Source of the DNA: JAAYAY01 sp964429355 | GTDB lineage: Bacteria; Planctomycetota; Planctomycetia; Pirellulales; Thermoguttaceae | Length of the DNA: 50,938 bases | Assembly (NCBI GenBank): GCA_964429355.1 | Contig: CAYSCH010000014.1 | Span: 1-50,938, forward strand | Direction: 5' to 3' | Part shown: positions 31,838 through 39,142 of the stretch, piece after piece | Layout: each line of letters opens with the position of its first letter | How positions within the stretch are numbered: the first letter of the stretch is position 1 | Notes under the pieces: model-generated | What the model was told of the DNA's origin: nothing | Seen by the model: only the letters and a program-made list of their open reading frames with translations | Database searches by the model: none | Translations under genes and position numbers: made by a program

Positions 31838-32527
31838 CTAATCCAGGACCTGAATTCGCATATTGCGGAACTGCACTTTCATCGGCGGTCCAGGGTGCAT
31901 TTGGAGGGCTATGATGCCTTTCCGGCAAGCAAGTTTGGCATCGCGGTCGTCGACCTCGCACATCAACTGCCCGTTGATTTTGAGCACAATCTTGCTCCCT
32001 TTGGCGACGATTTCGTAATCGTTCCAATCGTCAGCCTTGATCTTCTTCTGGAGTTCTTCCCCCGCGGCAAACTCTTCTTCGGTGCGAGTGCCGTCTTCGG
32101 CGATGACGGCCTTCTTGCCCCGCATCACCACCCCGCCGCGATCGTGCTGGAACAGGCAACCGGTCCACTGCGTGCCGGCCTCCATGTCGGCCTGGTAGCC
32201 CCAGGTGTCCCAATCGGGTCGTGTCTGACTGCGGATTTGGACTCCCGAATTGCCACCCACCAGCTTGTACTGGAATCGGAGGACGAAATCGGCCGGTTCA
32301 CCGCCTTTCCAATAAAGGTAGTGATGTTTGACGCAAGGATTCTCGGCGGTGCTCTCCGAAGCGAGCGTACCGTCTTCTACCCACCAGCCACCCGGCTTTC
32401 CCTCCCAGCCGGCGAGGTCCTTGCCGTTGAACATGGAAACAAAGCCCTTCTCGTCCTCGGCGGACTGGGCTGCGCCGAGAAGAGCCGCGAAAACGAGCAT
32501 GGATGCCAGAACAGACGAAGGTTTCAT
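31838..32527 (-). CDS. Secreted DUF1080 keto-glycoside hydrolase-like protein
   Basis: 229 residues, with CGGAG seven bases before ATG 32527. Residues 1-22 are a signal peptide ending AAQSA. The rest is a single DUF1080 domain: FVSMFNGKDLAGWEG, LVGGNSGVQIRSQ, WNDYEIVAKGSKIVLKING and IALQMHPGPPMKVQFRNM. The family is described as 3-keto-disaccharide hydrolase, with a concanavalin-like fold. A 116-base dispersed repeat lies just upstream and a Gfo/Idh gene beyond that, so oxidation and cleavage genes are again adjacent. Confidence 0.92.
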   Translation of the reverse strand: MKPSSVLASMLVFAALLGAAQSAEDEKGFVSMFNGKDLAGWEGKPGGWWVEDGTLASESTAENPCVKHHYLYWKGGEPADFVLRFQYKLVGGNSGVQIRSQTRPDWDTWGYQADMEAGTQWTGCLFQHDRGGVVMRGKKAVIAEDGTRTEEEFAAGEELQKKIKADDWNDYEIVAKGSKIVLKINGQLMCEVDDRDAKLACRKGIIALQMHPGPPMKVQFRNMRIQVLD

Positions 32528-32564
32528 CGGGATCTCCGAGCAAGAGAGGAATGTTGGATTTGTG

Positions 32565-32680
32565 CACAGGGCGGCAGGGCCGGTGAGCCAATACGAGCTA
32601 CCGCTCGGCTTGAATGGCCTGCTCCCGTTGGTTGCGGATCTTTGTGAAAAACTTCACGATCTTTGAGGTTAGTGGTACAG
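32565..32680 (+). repeat. 116-base dispersed repeat, copy A
   Basis: Matches 42038-42153 in the same orientation at roughly 100 of 116 positions by hand alignment. Hairpins CGAGC-TACC-GCTCG (32594-32607) and GTGAA-AAAC-TTCAC (32644-32657) are visible. It lies between two minus-strand genes, about 40 bases from the DUF1080 start. Structured RNA or a non-autonomous mobile element are both possible. Confidence 0.8.
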
Positions 32681-32740
32681 CGCGAGAAGACAAGTCTCGC
32701 GCGGAGGCGCTGCGATGCAAAGGAGAATGCGTCAGGCTAT

Positions 32741-34111
32741 TCAGGTCGGCAACTCATAGCCCGCTCGCCGCGGCCGGCTGAGGAGCTTGTTGCCTTCGTC
32801 GCAGTTGGTGAACCGCTCGGTCGCCGGATCCCAGTTGAGAATCTTGCCCACCTGGCCGACCTCGCGGGCGATATTGACCAGATAGCAGAGCGATGAGCTG
32901 CGCTGGCCATATTCGATGTCGGCGTTGGCCCGCGCGCGGCTCTTGATACACTGCACCCAATTCGTCAGGTGAGGCACGTCTTCGGGCGTTGTGAGGGGGC
33001 CCGGGTTGCCGTCGCTCTGGATCAGTTCCTTGGGGTTGGTGGTGATCTTGTCGCGGTTGATCTCGATCTTGCCCTCCTCGCCCACGAAGATGCACCCCAG
33101 GCCAGGCCCCCAATCGCCGTCGAGGTGCAGACGCAGTTCGGTCCCATTGGCATACTTCATCCGCATCTTGGCCCGGGGACCGATCACGTTCTTCGTCATT
33201 CCGTAGTATTGAGCGCCGGTCTCGTCGTCAGTCGGCTTGCGAGGGTCGAACTTGCCGCAGTCCTGGTCGGTGGCCGCTTCCTCCAGAAGAATTTCGATCG
33301 GACCGGTCTCGTCCGTGCCCAGGCCGCGCTGGATCTGGTCGTAGCTGTGCGTGCCCCATCCGGTCACTCCGAAGCAGCGTCCGCCGCCGTCGTAGTCCCA
33401 CCAACTGCTCCAGCCGTAATGGAGTTGCTGGTGATAGGGCCGCATCTCGGCCTGGTTGGTCCAGATATCCCACCAGTTGTCGCTGCCGCCGGCCGGGAGT
33501 TCCTGCGGTTCGGCGCCGGTCCACTTGACCGGTCCGACGAAGTTCGGCGCCAGCACGGTCTTGATCTTGCCGAGAGCACCGTTCTTGACCAGGTCGCTGG
33601 CCCAGTTGTTCAGCGGAATGGAGCGCTGTTGGGTGCCAACCTGGGTGACTCGCTGGTATTTGCGGGCGAGATTGACCATGGCACGGCCTTCGGCGATCGT
33701 CAGGCACATCGGCTTTTCGATGTAGGCATCCATGCCGGCGGCCATGGCGTGGCAGGCGATCCAGGCTCGGGCGTGCGTGGTCGTTTCCACCATCACGCCA
33801 TCGAGTTTCTCCTTTTCGAGCATCTCGCGAAACTCGGTATAGCCCTTCCAGTTCTGGTCCTTTCCGGCGGTCGACAGAAACTCATCGACGCGGGGCTTGA
33901 AGATATCGCACGCGGCAACCACCTGCATCTCGGGAACGAGCAGGCACTCCTGCGAGAGCCCGTGGCAGCGTCCGCCCAGGCCGATCAGTCCCACAATCAC
34001 ACGCTCGTTGGCGCCCGGTCCCTGGAGCCCCAGGGCCTTGGCAGATACGAACATGGGGACCGCCACGGCGGCCGCCTTCAACACATTTCGGCGCGAAATA
34101 CGTTTGGTCAT
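32741..34111 (-). CDS. Tat-exported Gfo/Idh/MocA oxidoreductase
   Basis: 456 residues from ATG 34111 with AGAGGA upstream; the open frame extends to 34396 without support. The Tat motif is RRNVLK at 7-12. The dinucleotide loop is LIGLGGRCHG, with Cys where Gly is usual. EKPMCLTIAEG carries the EKP motif, and VTGWGTHSYDQIQRGLG is the substrate-side block. The long, aromatic WWDIWTNQAEM region is typical of planctomycete members. It is probably an exported NAD(P)-dependent sugar oxidoreductase working with the DUF1080 protein downstream; the substrate is unknown. Confidence 0.9.
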   Translation of the reverse strand: MTKRISRRNVLKAAAVAVPMFVSAKALGLQGPGANERVIVGLIGLGGRCHGLSQECLLVPEMQVVAACDIFKPRVDEFLSTAGKDQNWKGYTEFREMLEKEKLDGVMVETTTHARAWIACHAMAAGMDAYIEKPMCLTIAEGRAMVNLARKYQRVTQVGTQQRSIPLNNWASDLVKNGALGKIKTVLAPNFVGPVKWTGAEPQELPAGGSDNWWDIWTNQAEMRPYHQQLHYGWSSWWDYDGGGRCFGVTGWGTHSYDQIQRGLGTDETGPIEILLEEAATDQDCGKFDPRKPTDDETGAQYYGMTKNVIGPRAKMRMKYANGTELRLHLDGDWGPGLGCIFVGEEGKIEINRDKITTNPKELIQSDGNPGPLTTPEDVPHLTNWVQCIKSRARANADIEYGQRSSSLCYLVNIAREVGQVGKILNWDPATERFTNCDEGNKLLSRPRRAGYELPT

Positions 34112-34462
34112 CTCGGATTCCTCTCGGCCATGGGGCAAGCGGGCGGACAGCCCGGGAAGGGGGTTCAGCAAGCCGGTACTTCTCAGCGCCGATTCTAACC
34201 GCTGCCGGCTGCCGGGTCCAATCGGCGGAAAAGAATGAGCCACCGAATCGTTCGGCAGCCGCCCGGCCTGCTCGGCGATCGGCTGGCCAGACCCAATTCC
34301 CGTGGCTTGATTGCCTCCTCCAGCCGGCCACGTTAGCATGGTCGGGATATCGTTGGGCCGCGTGGGAGATCCAAACAGGACAACTGAATTTCCCACGGAA
34401 TTCGATGTGCACGGCCCGTGGTTTCGTCAGTGCCTCTCAGTTTCTTTGTCTGGAGCAGACCC
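34112..34462. other. Divergent intergenic region, 351 bases
   Basis: Separates the Gfo/Idh gene (minus) from the symporter gene (plus). No gene or repeat seen. It should hold two promoters, which I could not locate with confidence. Confidence 0.5.
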
Positions 34463-36316
34463 TTGGAAGTCAAGATCGGGCCGATCGACCTGGCCATTAT
34501 CCTCGCCTACCTGGCTGGAATCGTGGGACTTGGCTGTTGGGTCGGCCTGCGCCGCCACAAGAATCAGGGTTCGGGAAAGGATTACTTCCTCGCCGGCGGG
34601 ACTCTGACCTGGCCGGTGATTGGCCTGGCCCTCTTCTCGACGAACATTTCCACCATCCACCTTGTCTCGCTCGCCCAGGAAGGCTACGACAACGGGCTGG
34701 CCTACGGCAACTTCGAGTGGATGGCCCCATTCACGCTGATCGTTCTCTCGCTCTTCTTCGCGCCCTTCTATATCCGCTCGAAAGTGGCCACGCTGCCCGA
34801 CTTCCTGGAGCAACGCTACGACCGGGCCTGCCGCGACTGGCTCGCCGTGCTCTCGATCTTCTCGGCCATTTTTCTGCACATCGGGTTTTCACTCCTTACC
34901 GGAGCCAAGGTTCTGGAAGGCTTGTTCGGGATGCCCCTGCTTTCGAGCATCGTCATCACCGCCGTATTGACCGGAGTCTACACGATCATCGGCGGGCTGA
35001 CGGCCGTCGTGGTTACCGAGTCGATCCAAACGATCGTTTTGTTACTGGGCGCCATCTGTATCACGGCAATCGGCTATCACCAGGTCGGCGGATGGTCGGG
35101 GCTGAGCGAATCGGTCGATCCGATCAAGCTGACCGTGCTCCGCCCCAAAGGCGACCCGTCGAACCTGCCCTGGTATTCCGTGTTGCTCGGCTACCCGGTG
35201 ATCGGCATCTGGTACTGGTGCGCGGACCAGACCATCGTGCAGCGAGTACTCGGTGCGAAGGACGAGAACCATGCTCGGGTCGGCCCGCTGTTTGCAGGAT
35301 TCATCAAGATCCTGCCAGTGTTCATTTTTGTGCTGCCCGGCCTGATTTGCCTGGCACTCGTCCGCCAGGGTACGCTCGACGGCAGCAAGATGGAGAACAT
35401 GTCGATCGGTGCGGAGGTCGTCGTTGACGGCCAACCGGTTGCGGTGGCCGGCGATCGGGTCGAACTGGAGGGGAAGACCCTTGCTGTCAACGGCAAGACG
35501 TTCGATATCGAAGATACCGATGCGCATGTCGACAGCGGCGTGCTCTATGTCGGCGGGATGCCCGTCAAGGATACACTCGACACCTACGGCTTCATGATCC
35601 GAGAGATGCTGCCGACGGGCCTGCGGGGCGTGGTTGCGGCTGCCCTGCTGGCGGCGCTGATGAGCACCGTTTCGGGAGCTCTCAACTCGGTGGCGACCCT
35701 GTTCAGCTACGATCTGCTCAAACGCTGGCGCCCGCAAACCGGCGACCGCACGCTCGTTCTCACCGGCCGAATCGTCACCTTCGTGGCGATGATTGTGGCC
35801 ATTCTCTGGTCCCCGTTTCTGGAACGTTTTGGCAGCGTGTTCCAGGGAATCAATTCGATGATCTGCTATATCGCCCCGCCCATCACCACCGTGTTTCTTT
35901 GGGGCGTACTCTGGCGGCGAGGCTCGGCACCGGCCGCCCGGTTGACGCTCTACGTCGGTTCGGCACTCGGACTTGGTGTCTTCCTGCTCGACTTCTTCAA
36001 GGTCGACATCTCCCAAGCTTTGGCCTCCGCTGGAATGAGTGGTTTGAGCGAGCGGATGACCGCTGCCGGGCTGGGCGGACCGTGGAGTGTGCTGTTCATG
36101 ATGTCGGCGTTCTACCTCTTCTGCACCTGCTCGGTTCTCTACGTACTCCTTTCCCTCATCTGGCCCCACAAACACACCGCGGAGAGCCAGCGGCTGGTCT
36201 GGGCCAGTCCATGGGCATCTTTGGAGGGCGAGGCCTGGGCCGGGCTGGGCAACTACAAGGTCTTGGCTGCATTGCTCGCCGTGACCATGCTGATTCTCTA
36301 CGCGATGTTCCGCTAG
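34463..36316 (+). CDS. Sodium:solute symporter (SSS family)
   Basis: 617 residues from TTG 34463, chosen because GGAG lies seven bases upstream and the protein then opens with IGPIDLAIILAYLAGIVGLG, the usual start of this family; a GTG at 34418 would add 15 residues. About 13 membrane segments and the motif YFLAGGTLTWPVIGLALFST mark the SSS family, which imports sugars, amino acids or other solutes with Na+. A soluble insert of about 70 residues (302-373, including VVVDGQPVAVAGDRVELEG) interrupts the loop near the seventh membrane segment; it looks beta-rich. The neighbouring oxidoreductase and DUF1080 genes suggest uptake of the sugar released outside. Confidence 0.9.
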   Translation: MEVKIGPIDLAIILAYLAGIVGLGCWVGLRRHKNQGSGKDYFLAGGTLTWPVIGLALFSTNISTIHLVSLAQEGYDNGLAYGNFEWMAPFTLIVLSLFFAPFYIRSKVATLPDFLEQRYDRACRDWLAVLSIFSAIFLHIGFSLLTGAKVLEGLFGMPLLSSIVITAVLTGVYTIIGGLTAVVVTESIQTIVLLLGAICITAIGYHQVGGWSGLSESVDPIKLTVLRPKGDPSNLPWYSVLLGYPVIGIWYWCADQTIVQRVLGAKDENHARVGPLFAGFIKILPVFIFVLPGLICLALVRQGTLDGSKMENMSIGAEVVVDGQPVAVAGDRVELEGKTLAVNGKTFDIEDTDAHVDSGVLYVGGMPVKDTLDTYGFMIREMLPTGLRGVVAAALLAALMSTVSGALNSVATLFSYDLLKRWRPQTGDRTLVLTGRIVTFVAMIVAILWSPFLERFGSVFQGINSMICYIAPPITTVFLWGVLWRRGSAPAARLTLYVGSALGLGVFLLDFFKVDISQALASAGMSGLSERMTAAGLGGPWSVLFMMSAFYLFCTCSVLYVLLSLIWPHKHTAESQRLVWASPWASLEGEAWAGLGNYKVLAALLAVTMLILYAMFR

Positions 36317-36366
36317 CGCCCCTCTCTTGCGCCTTGTTCGGGCATCTTGCGCCGTGTCTTGCGGGC

Positions 36367-37533
36367 CTATGGCTGCGATTGGGCCTCGATTCTGGCCTTC
36401 AGCCAGGCGTAGATCGACGCCCCGATCTGCTTGTAGCCGGCTTCGTTGGGATGCACGCCGTTGTTCGCCGGATAACCATTCACCGGATCGAGAGTCAACT
36501 CGATGGGCGCGATGAACACCTTCTCCCGATCGGCGAAGTGGGTCAGTTCGCGCTGGACGAGCCGATGCTGGATCCGCTTCCATCCCCAACGATGATACTT
36601 CCCCTCGTAGTTGGCCACGAATGCTTCCTCACGTGAATTGGGCGGTGGCGCCAGGCAGATGCCCAATTCGGCATTCGGGGCAGCCTGGCGAAATGCCGCC
36701 AGCAAGGTGTCGGCGTGGGAGAACATGGCATCGATGGTGGCGTCCATTCTGGCCATATCATCAGGATCCGCGCCGAAGCAATCGTTGATCCCCAGCAGGA
36801 TCGTGATGAAATCGGGCCGCTGCCCGCCGCACTGTTCCTTAAAATAGCGTTCAAGATCCAGAACGGGCTTTCCTTCTTCGCCCAGATAGACGAAGGGGCT
36901 GCTCCGTCTCAGATACGTCCCGTCCGGATTCGGTTCGTAATGCGAGGTGAAGCGACTCCAGGTCCAGCCGCCGTAGCCTTCGTGGGCCACACCCTCCGCA
37001 GCCTGGGGTGGCTTGTGGGTGCCAAGCATCGTCCAGGCCGGGTTGCCGGGCAACGACAGAAGTCGGGCGATTTCGTTCACATAAATCGTAGCGTGGGTCA
37101 GGCTGTCGCCCACGATCAGCAGGCGGATCGATCGGCCGGTTCCGGCATCGGCGGGCACCACCTTCAGCACGGTGGTGGCTCGACCGAGTTCCGTGCCCGA
37201 CGGGTCGGTTACAGTCACTGTCAAGGGATGATCGCCCACATCGGTGTCTTTCGGAAGTACGGTCCAGCGTTTTTCGTCTGCTTTGCCCAGGTCGCAGGCT
37301 ACCTCGAACCGAAACACCTCGGGGGTTTCGGTGAGCACGACGTTGTCGTAATAGAGGCTCATTTCGACGCCCGGCACGGCATACATCGCCGGGGGCAGCG
37401 TGAGCCGGAGCGGACCGGCGCTGGTATCCGCGAAACAGGTCGCCGTACACAGAACACCGACAAGGAGAATTGCAGTCCGGCGGTGGGACCAGCCGGACTC
37501 GAATCGATTCACTTCTCGTTCACTGATGTTCAT
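36367..37533 (-). CDS. Secreted SGNH/GDSL hydrolase
   Basis: 388 residues, with GGAG six to seven bases before ATG 37533. A signal peptide or anchor covers about 19-36. An Ig-like beta domain (about 40-130) comes before the SGNH domain: Ser144 in VGDSLTH (block I), the GGWTW block, LLGIND (block III) and NGVHPNEAGY (block V). In block V the usual Asp of DxxH is Asn, so the catalytic acid may differ. Family members remove acyl groups from carbohydrates or lipids. It is convergent with the symporter gene. Confidence 0.88.
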   Translation of the reverse strand: MNISEREVNRFESGWSHRRTAILLVGVLCTATCFADTSAGPLRLTLPPAMYAVPGVEMSLYYDNVVLTETPEVFRFEVACDLGKADEKRWTVLPKDTDVGDHPLTVTVTDPSGTELGRATTVLKVVPADAGTGRSIRLLIVGDSLTHATIYVNEIARLLSLPGNPAWTMLGTHKPPQAAEGVAHEGYGGWTWSRFTSHYEPNPDGTYLRRSSPFVYLGEEGKPVLDLERYFKEQCGGQRPDFITILLGINDCFGADPDDMARMDATIDAMFSHADTLLAAFRQAAPNAELGICLAPPPNSREEAFVANYEGKYHRWGWKRIQHRLVQRELTHFADREKVFIAPIELTLDPVNGYPANNGVHPNEAGYKQIGASIYAWLKARIEAQSQP

Positions 37534-37626
37534 GGATGTCTCCGGGATCTGGATCGAACAAGTTTGCGTTTCAGGGGTCTCTTGATTCTAATGGAAATCT
37601 GTTGCCATACTATGGGAGTGTCATGG

Positions 37627-37896
37627 ATGCTGTGTGAGGTTTGTGGTGTCGAAGAAGCCCACAATTTCCACCACCTGATTCCGCGAACGAACCATTCCAA
37701 CAAGTGGTTCAAGAAACGGTACAGCCGGGAAGAGATGCGCGAGGGGCTCAACGTCTGCAAGCTTTGCCATCAGGCGATCCACGATCTCGTTCCCGACGAG
37801 AAGGAACTCGGACGCCACTACAACACTCGGGCCAAGCTGCTCAAGCATCCGCAGGTGGCCGGTTACGTCAAGTGGAAGCGAGACCACAGGCGGTAG
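37627..37896 (+). CDS. Small HNH-type zinc-binding protein
   Basis: 89 residues. ATG 37627 follows GGGAG by eight bases; upstream ATGs at 37591 and 37612 are in frame but less well placed. Two Cys/His pairs (CEVCG at the start, CKLCHQAIH later) and HHLIPRTNHSNKW form an HNH/treble-clef fold like that of small HNH nuclease proteins. It is rich in Lys and Arg after the domain. No partner gene is adjacent, and it is divergent from the SGNH hydrolase gene. Nuclease activity is a family inference only. Confidence 0.8.
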   Translation: MLCEVCGVEEAHNFHHLIPRTNHSNKWFKKRYSREEMREGLNVCKLCHQAIHDLVPDEKELGRHYNTRAKLLKHPQVAGYVKWKRDHRR

Positions 37897-37919
37897 TCAA
37901 ACGGCTCAGACCCCGTACG

Positions 37920-38321
37920 TCACCGCTCCCCCCGGTCTGACCACTCCTTTGCCCAAACCAAGTCCTCGCGAAGTTCTTCGATCGACTGCTCCATTCCGCG
38001 AAATTCGCGGCGAAACCGGCGCCACGCAAGCCAACCGATCGCCACCCCTGCAATCGCCAGCAGCAGGGCGGGAATCCAGCACCAGGCCAAATTGGGCAGC
38101 AGCCAGGCCGAGAGGGCAACGACGAACACCGGCAGCGACGTGATGAGCAGAGCCGCGGCAACGATCGCCCAGATCGAGAATCGCTTGGCTGTCTGCGCCG
38201 ATTGGCGGAGTTCGAGCTCCGCCAGCCGCCAGCGCAGTGCGGCCAGATGCGTTACCTCGTCGGCCATGCCGGCGAGCTCTTGGCGGAGTTCTCCGAGAAG
38301 CGGGCGGTCGGCATCAGTCAT
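37920..38321 (-). CDS. YqjE-like holin-superfamily membrane protein
   Basis: 133 residues from ATG 38321, six bases after AAGGAG; the ATG at 38327 sits directly against that site. Two hydrophobic segments (about 48-75 and 78-100) are flanked by charged helices. This fits the phage-holin-like superfamily that includes YqjE, encoded beside YqjD in many bacteria. It overlaps the gene before it by eight bases. The role is unknown, possibly in envelope stress or membrane anchoring. Confidence 0.75.
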   Translation of the reverse strand: MTDADRPLLGELRQELAGMADEVTHLAALRWRLAELELRQSAQTAKRFSIWAIVAAALLITSLPVFVVALSAWLLPNLAWCWIPALLLAIAGVAIGWLAWRRFRREFRGMEQSIEELREDLVWAKEWSDRGER

Positions 38322-38679
38322 GGCCATCTCCTTCGGTGCCTTCTTCCCCGCGAGGAGACGCCGCAACGTTCCAGAAGGTCTTTAGTTCGCGGGCGAACAA
38401 GTCCGTGGCCCGCCCCCCCATCTCGCGCATCAGCCGGGCGCCCAGCAACCCGACCAGGAATCGCGGGCGCAGGCCTGCGGCGAGAATCCATCCCGCTCCC
38501 AAGCCGACGGCCAATGCCAGCCCGGGCCATCGCCTGGCATACGTTGTCCACGACGTCAACCGGCCGGCGGCCTTGCTCGAACCACGCAGCCGCCGGTCGA
38601 TTCTCCGCCGGGATCGTGCGATTGCCGAACGCAACCGCCGTTTTTCGGCTTCGTGCTGCAGATTCGTGGATTTGGCCAT
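38314..38679 (-). CDS. Small basic membrane protein, YqjK-like position
   Basis: 121 residues. A basic N-terminus (many Arg and Lys to residue 38), then one hydrophobic segment (about 53-70, LALAVGLGAGWILAAGL) and a charged C-terminal tail. I do not recognise the family. It lies between the DUF883-like and YqjE-like genes, overlaps the latter by eight bases and follows the former by six, so the three are one operon. Confidence 0.7.
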   Translation of the reverse strand: MAKSTNLQHEAEKRRLRSAIARSRRRIDRRLRGSSKAAGRLTSWTTYARRWPGLALAVGLGAGWILAAGLRPRFLVGLLGARLMREMGGRATDLFARELKTFWNVAASPRGEEGTEGDGHD

Positions 38680-38685
38680 GAACGA

Positions 38686-38979
38686 CTACCGGCGGAACAG
38701 CCGGCCGAGAACGAAACCGACCATGGCCGCCAGTCCGACGCCCACTGCCGGGTGCTTGCGGACCATTTCCAGCGATCCCTTGACCACATCGCCCACCGTG
38801 CTTTCCTGCAACTTGCGGACCTGGCTGGCCGCTTCTTCCCGAAGGACTTTGTACGTTTCGCAGGCCTTCTCGAATTCTTCCCGGGCTCGCCGCACGGCCT
38901 CGGCTGCCGCCTTGACCTCCGGCTGCTCTTCCGGTTCGGCCGCAGGTCTCTCGTCGGTAGCTTGCTCATTTTCTGACAT
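38686..38979 (-). CDS. DUF883 (YqjD/ElaB-like) membrane-anchored protein
   Basis: 97 residues, with AGGAGG seven bases before ATG 38979; the longer open frame (to 39255) is not supported. An acidic N-terminus is followed by a long amphipathic helix (about 25-70) and one C-terminal membrane segment (about 76-96, VGVGLAAMVGFVLGRLFRR). This is the DUF883 layout. The E. coli members YqjD and ElaB are inner-membrane proteins that bind ribosomes in stationary phase. It is the first gene of the three-gene operon. Confidence 0.85.
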   Translation of the reverse strand: MSENEQATDERPAAEPEEQPEVKAAAEAVRRAREEFEKACETYKVLREEAASQVRKLQESTVGDVVKGSLEMVRKHPAVGVGLAAMVGFVLGRLFRR

Positions 38980-39142
38980 GGTGATCCTCCTCGCCAAGAG
39001 CATCATGAAACCTGTGCAAATCTCGCAAGACACCCCAGTCTTCCAGAGTAATCCGGGCCTGGGCAGGAAACTACCCACCCGGTGGGGTCCCCTGCAGCCG
39101 GGCACTTCCCGAGCCGGGATCGCCAGGCCGAATCCACGGCCG

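Noticed and set aside
36715..37626. Upstream extension of the small HNH gene to 393 codons
   Set aside because: The extension is antisense to the SGNH hydrolase gene and lacks protein-like features; a ribosome binding site supports the short form.
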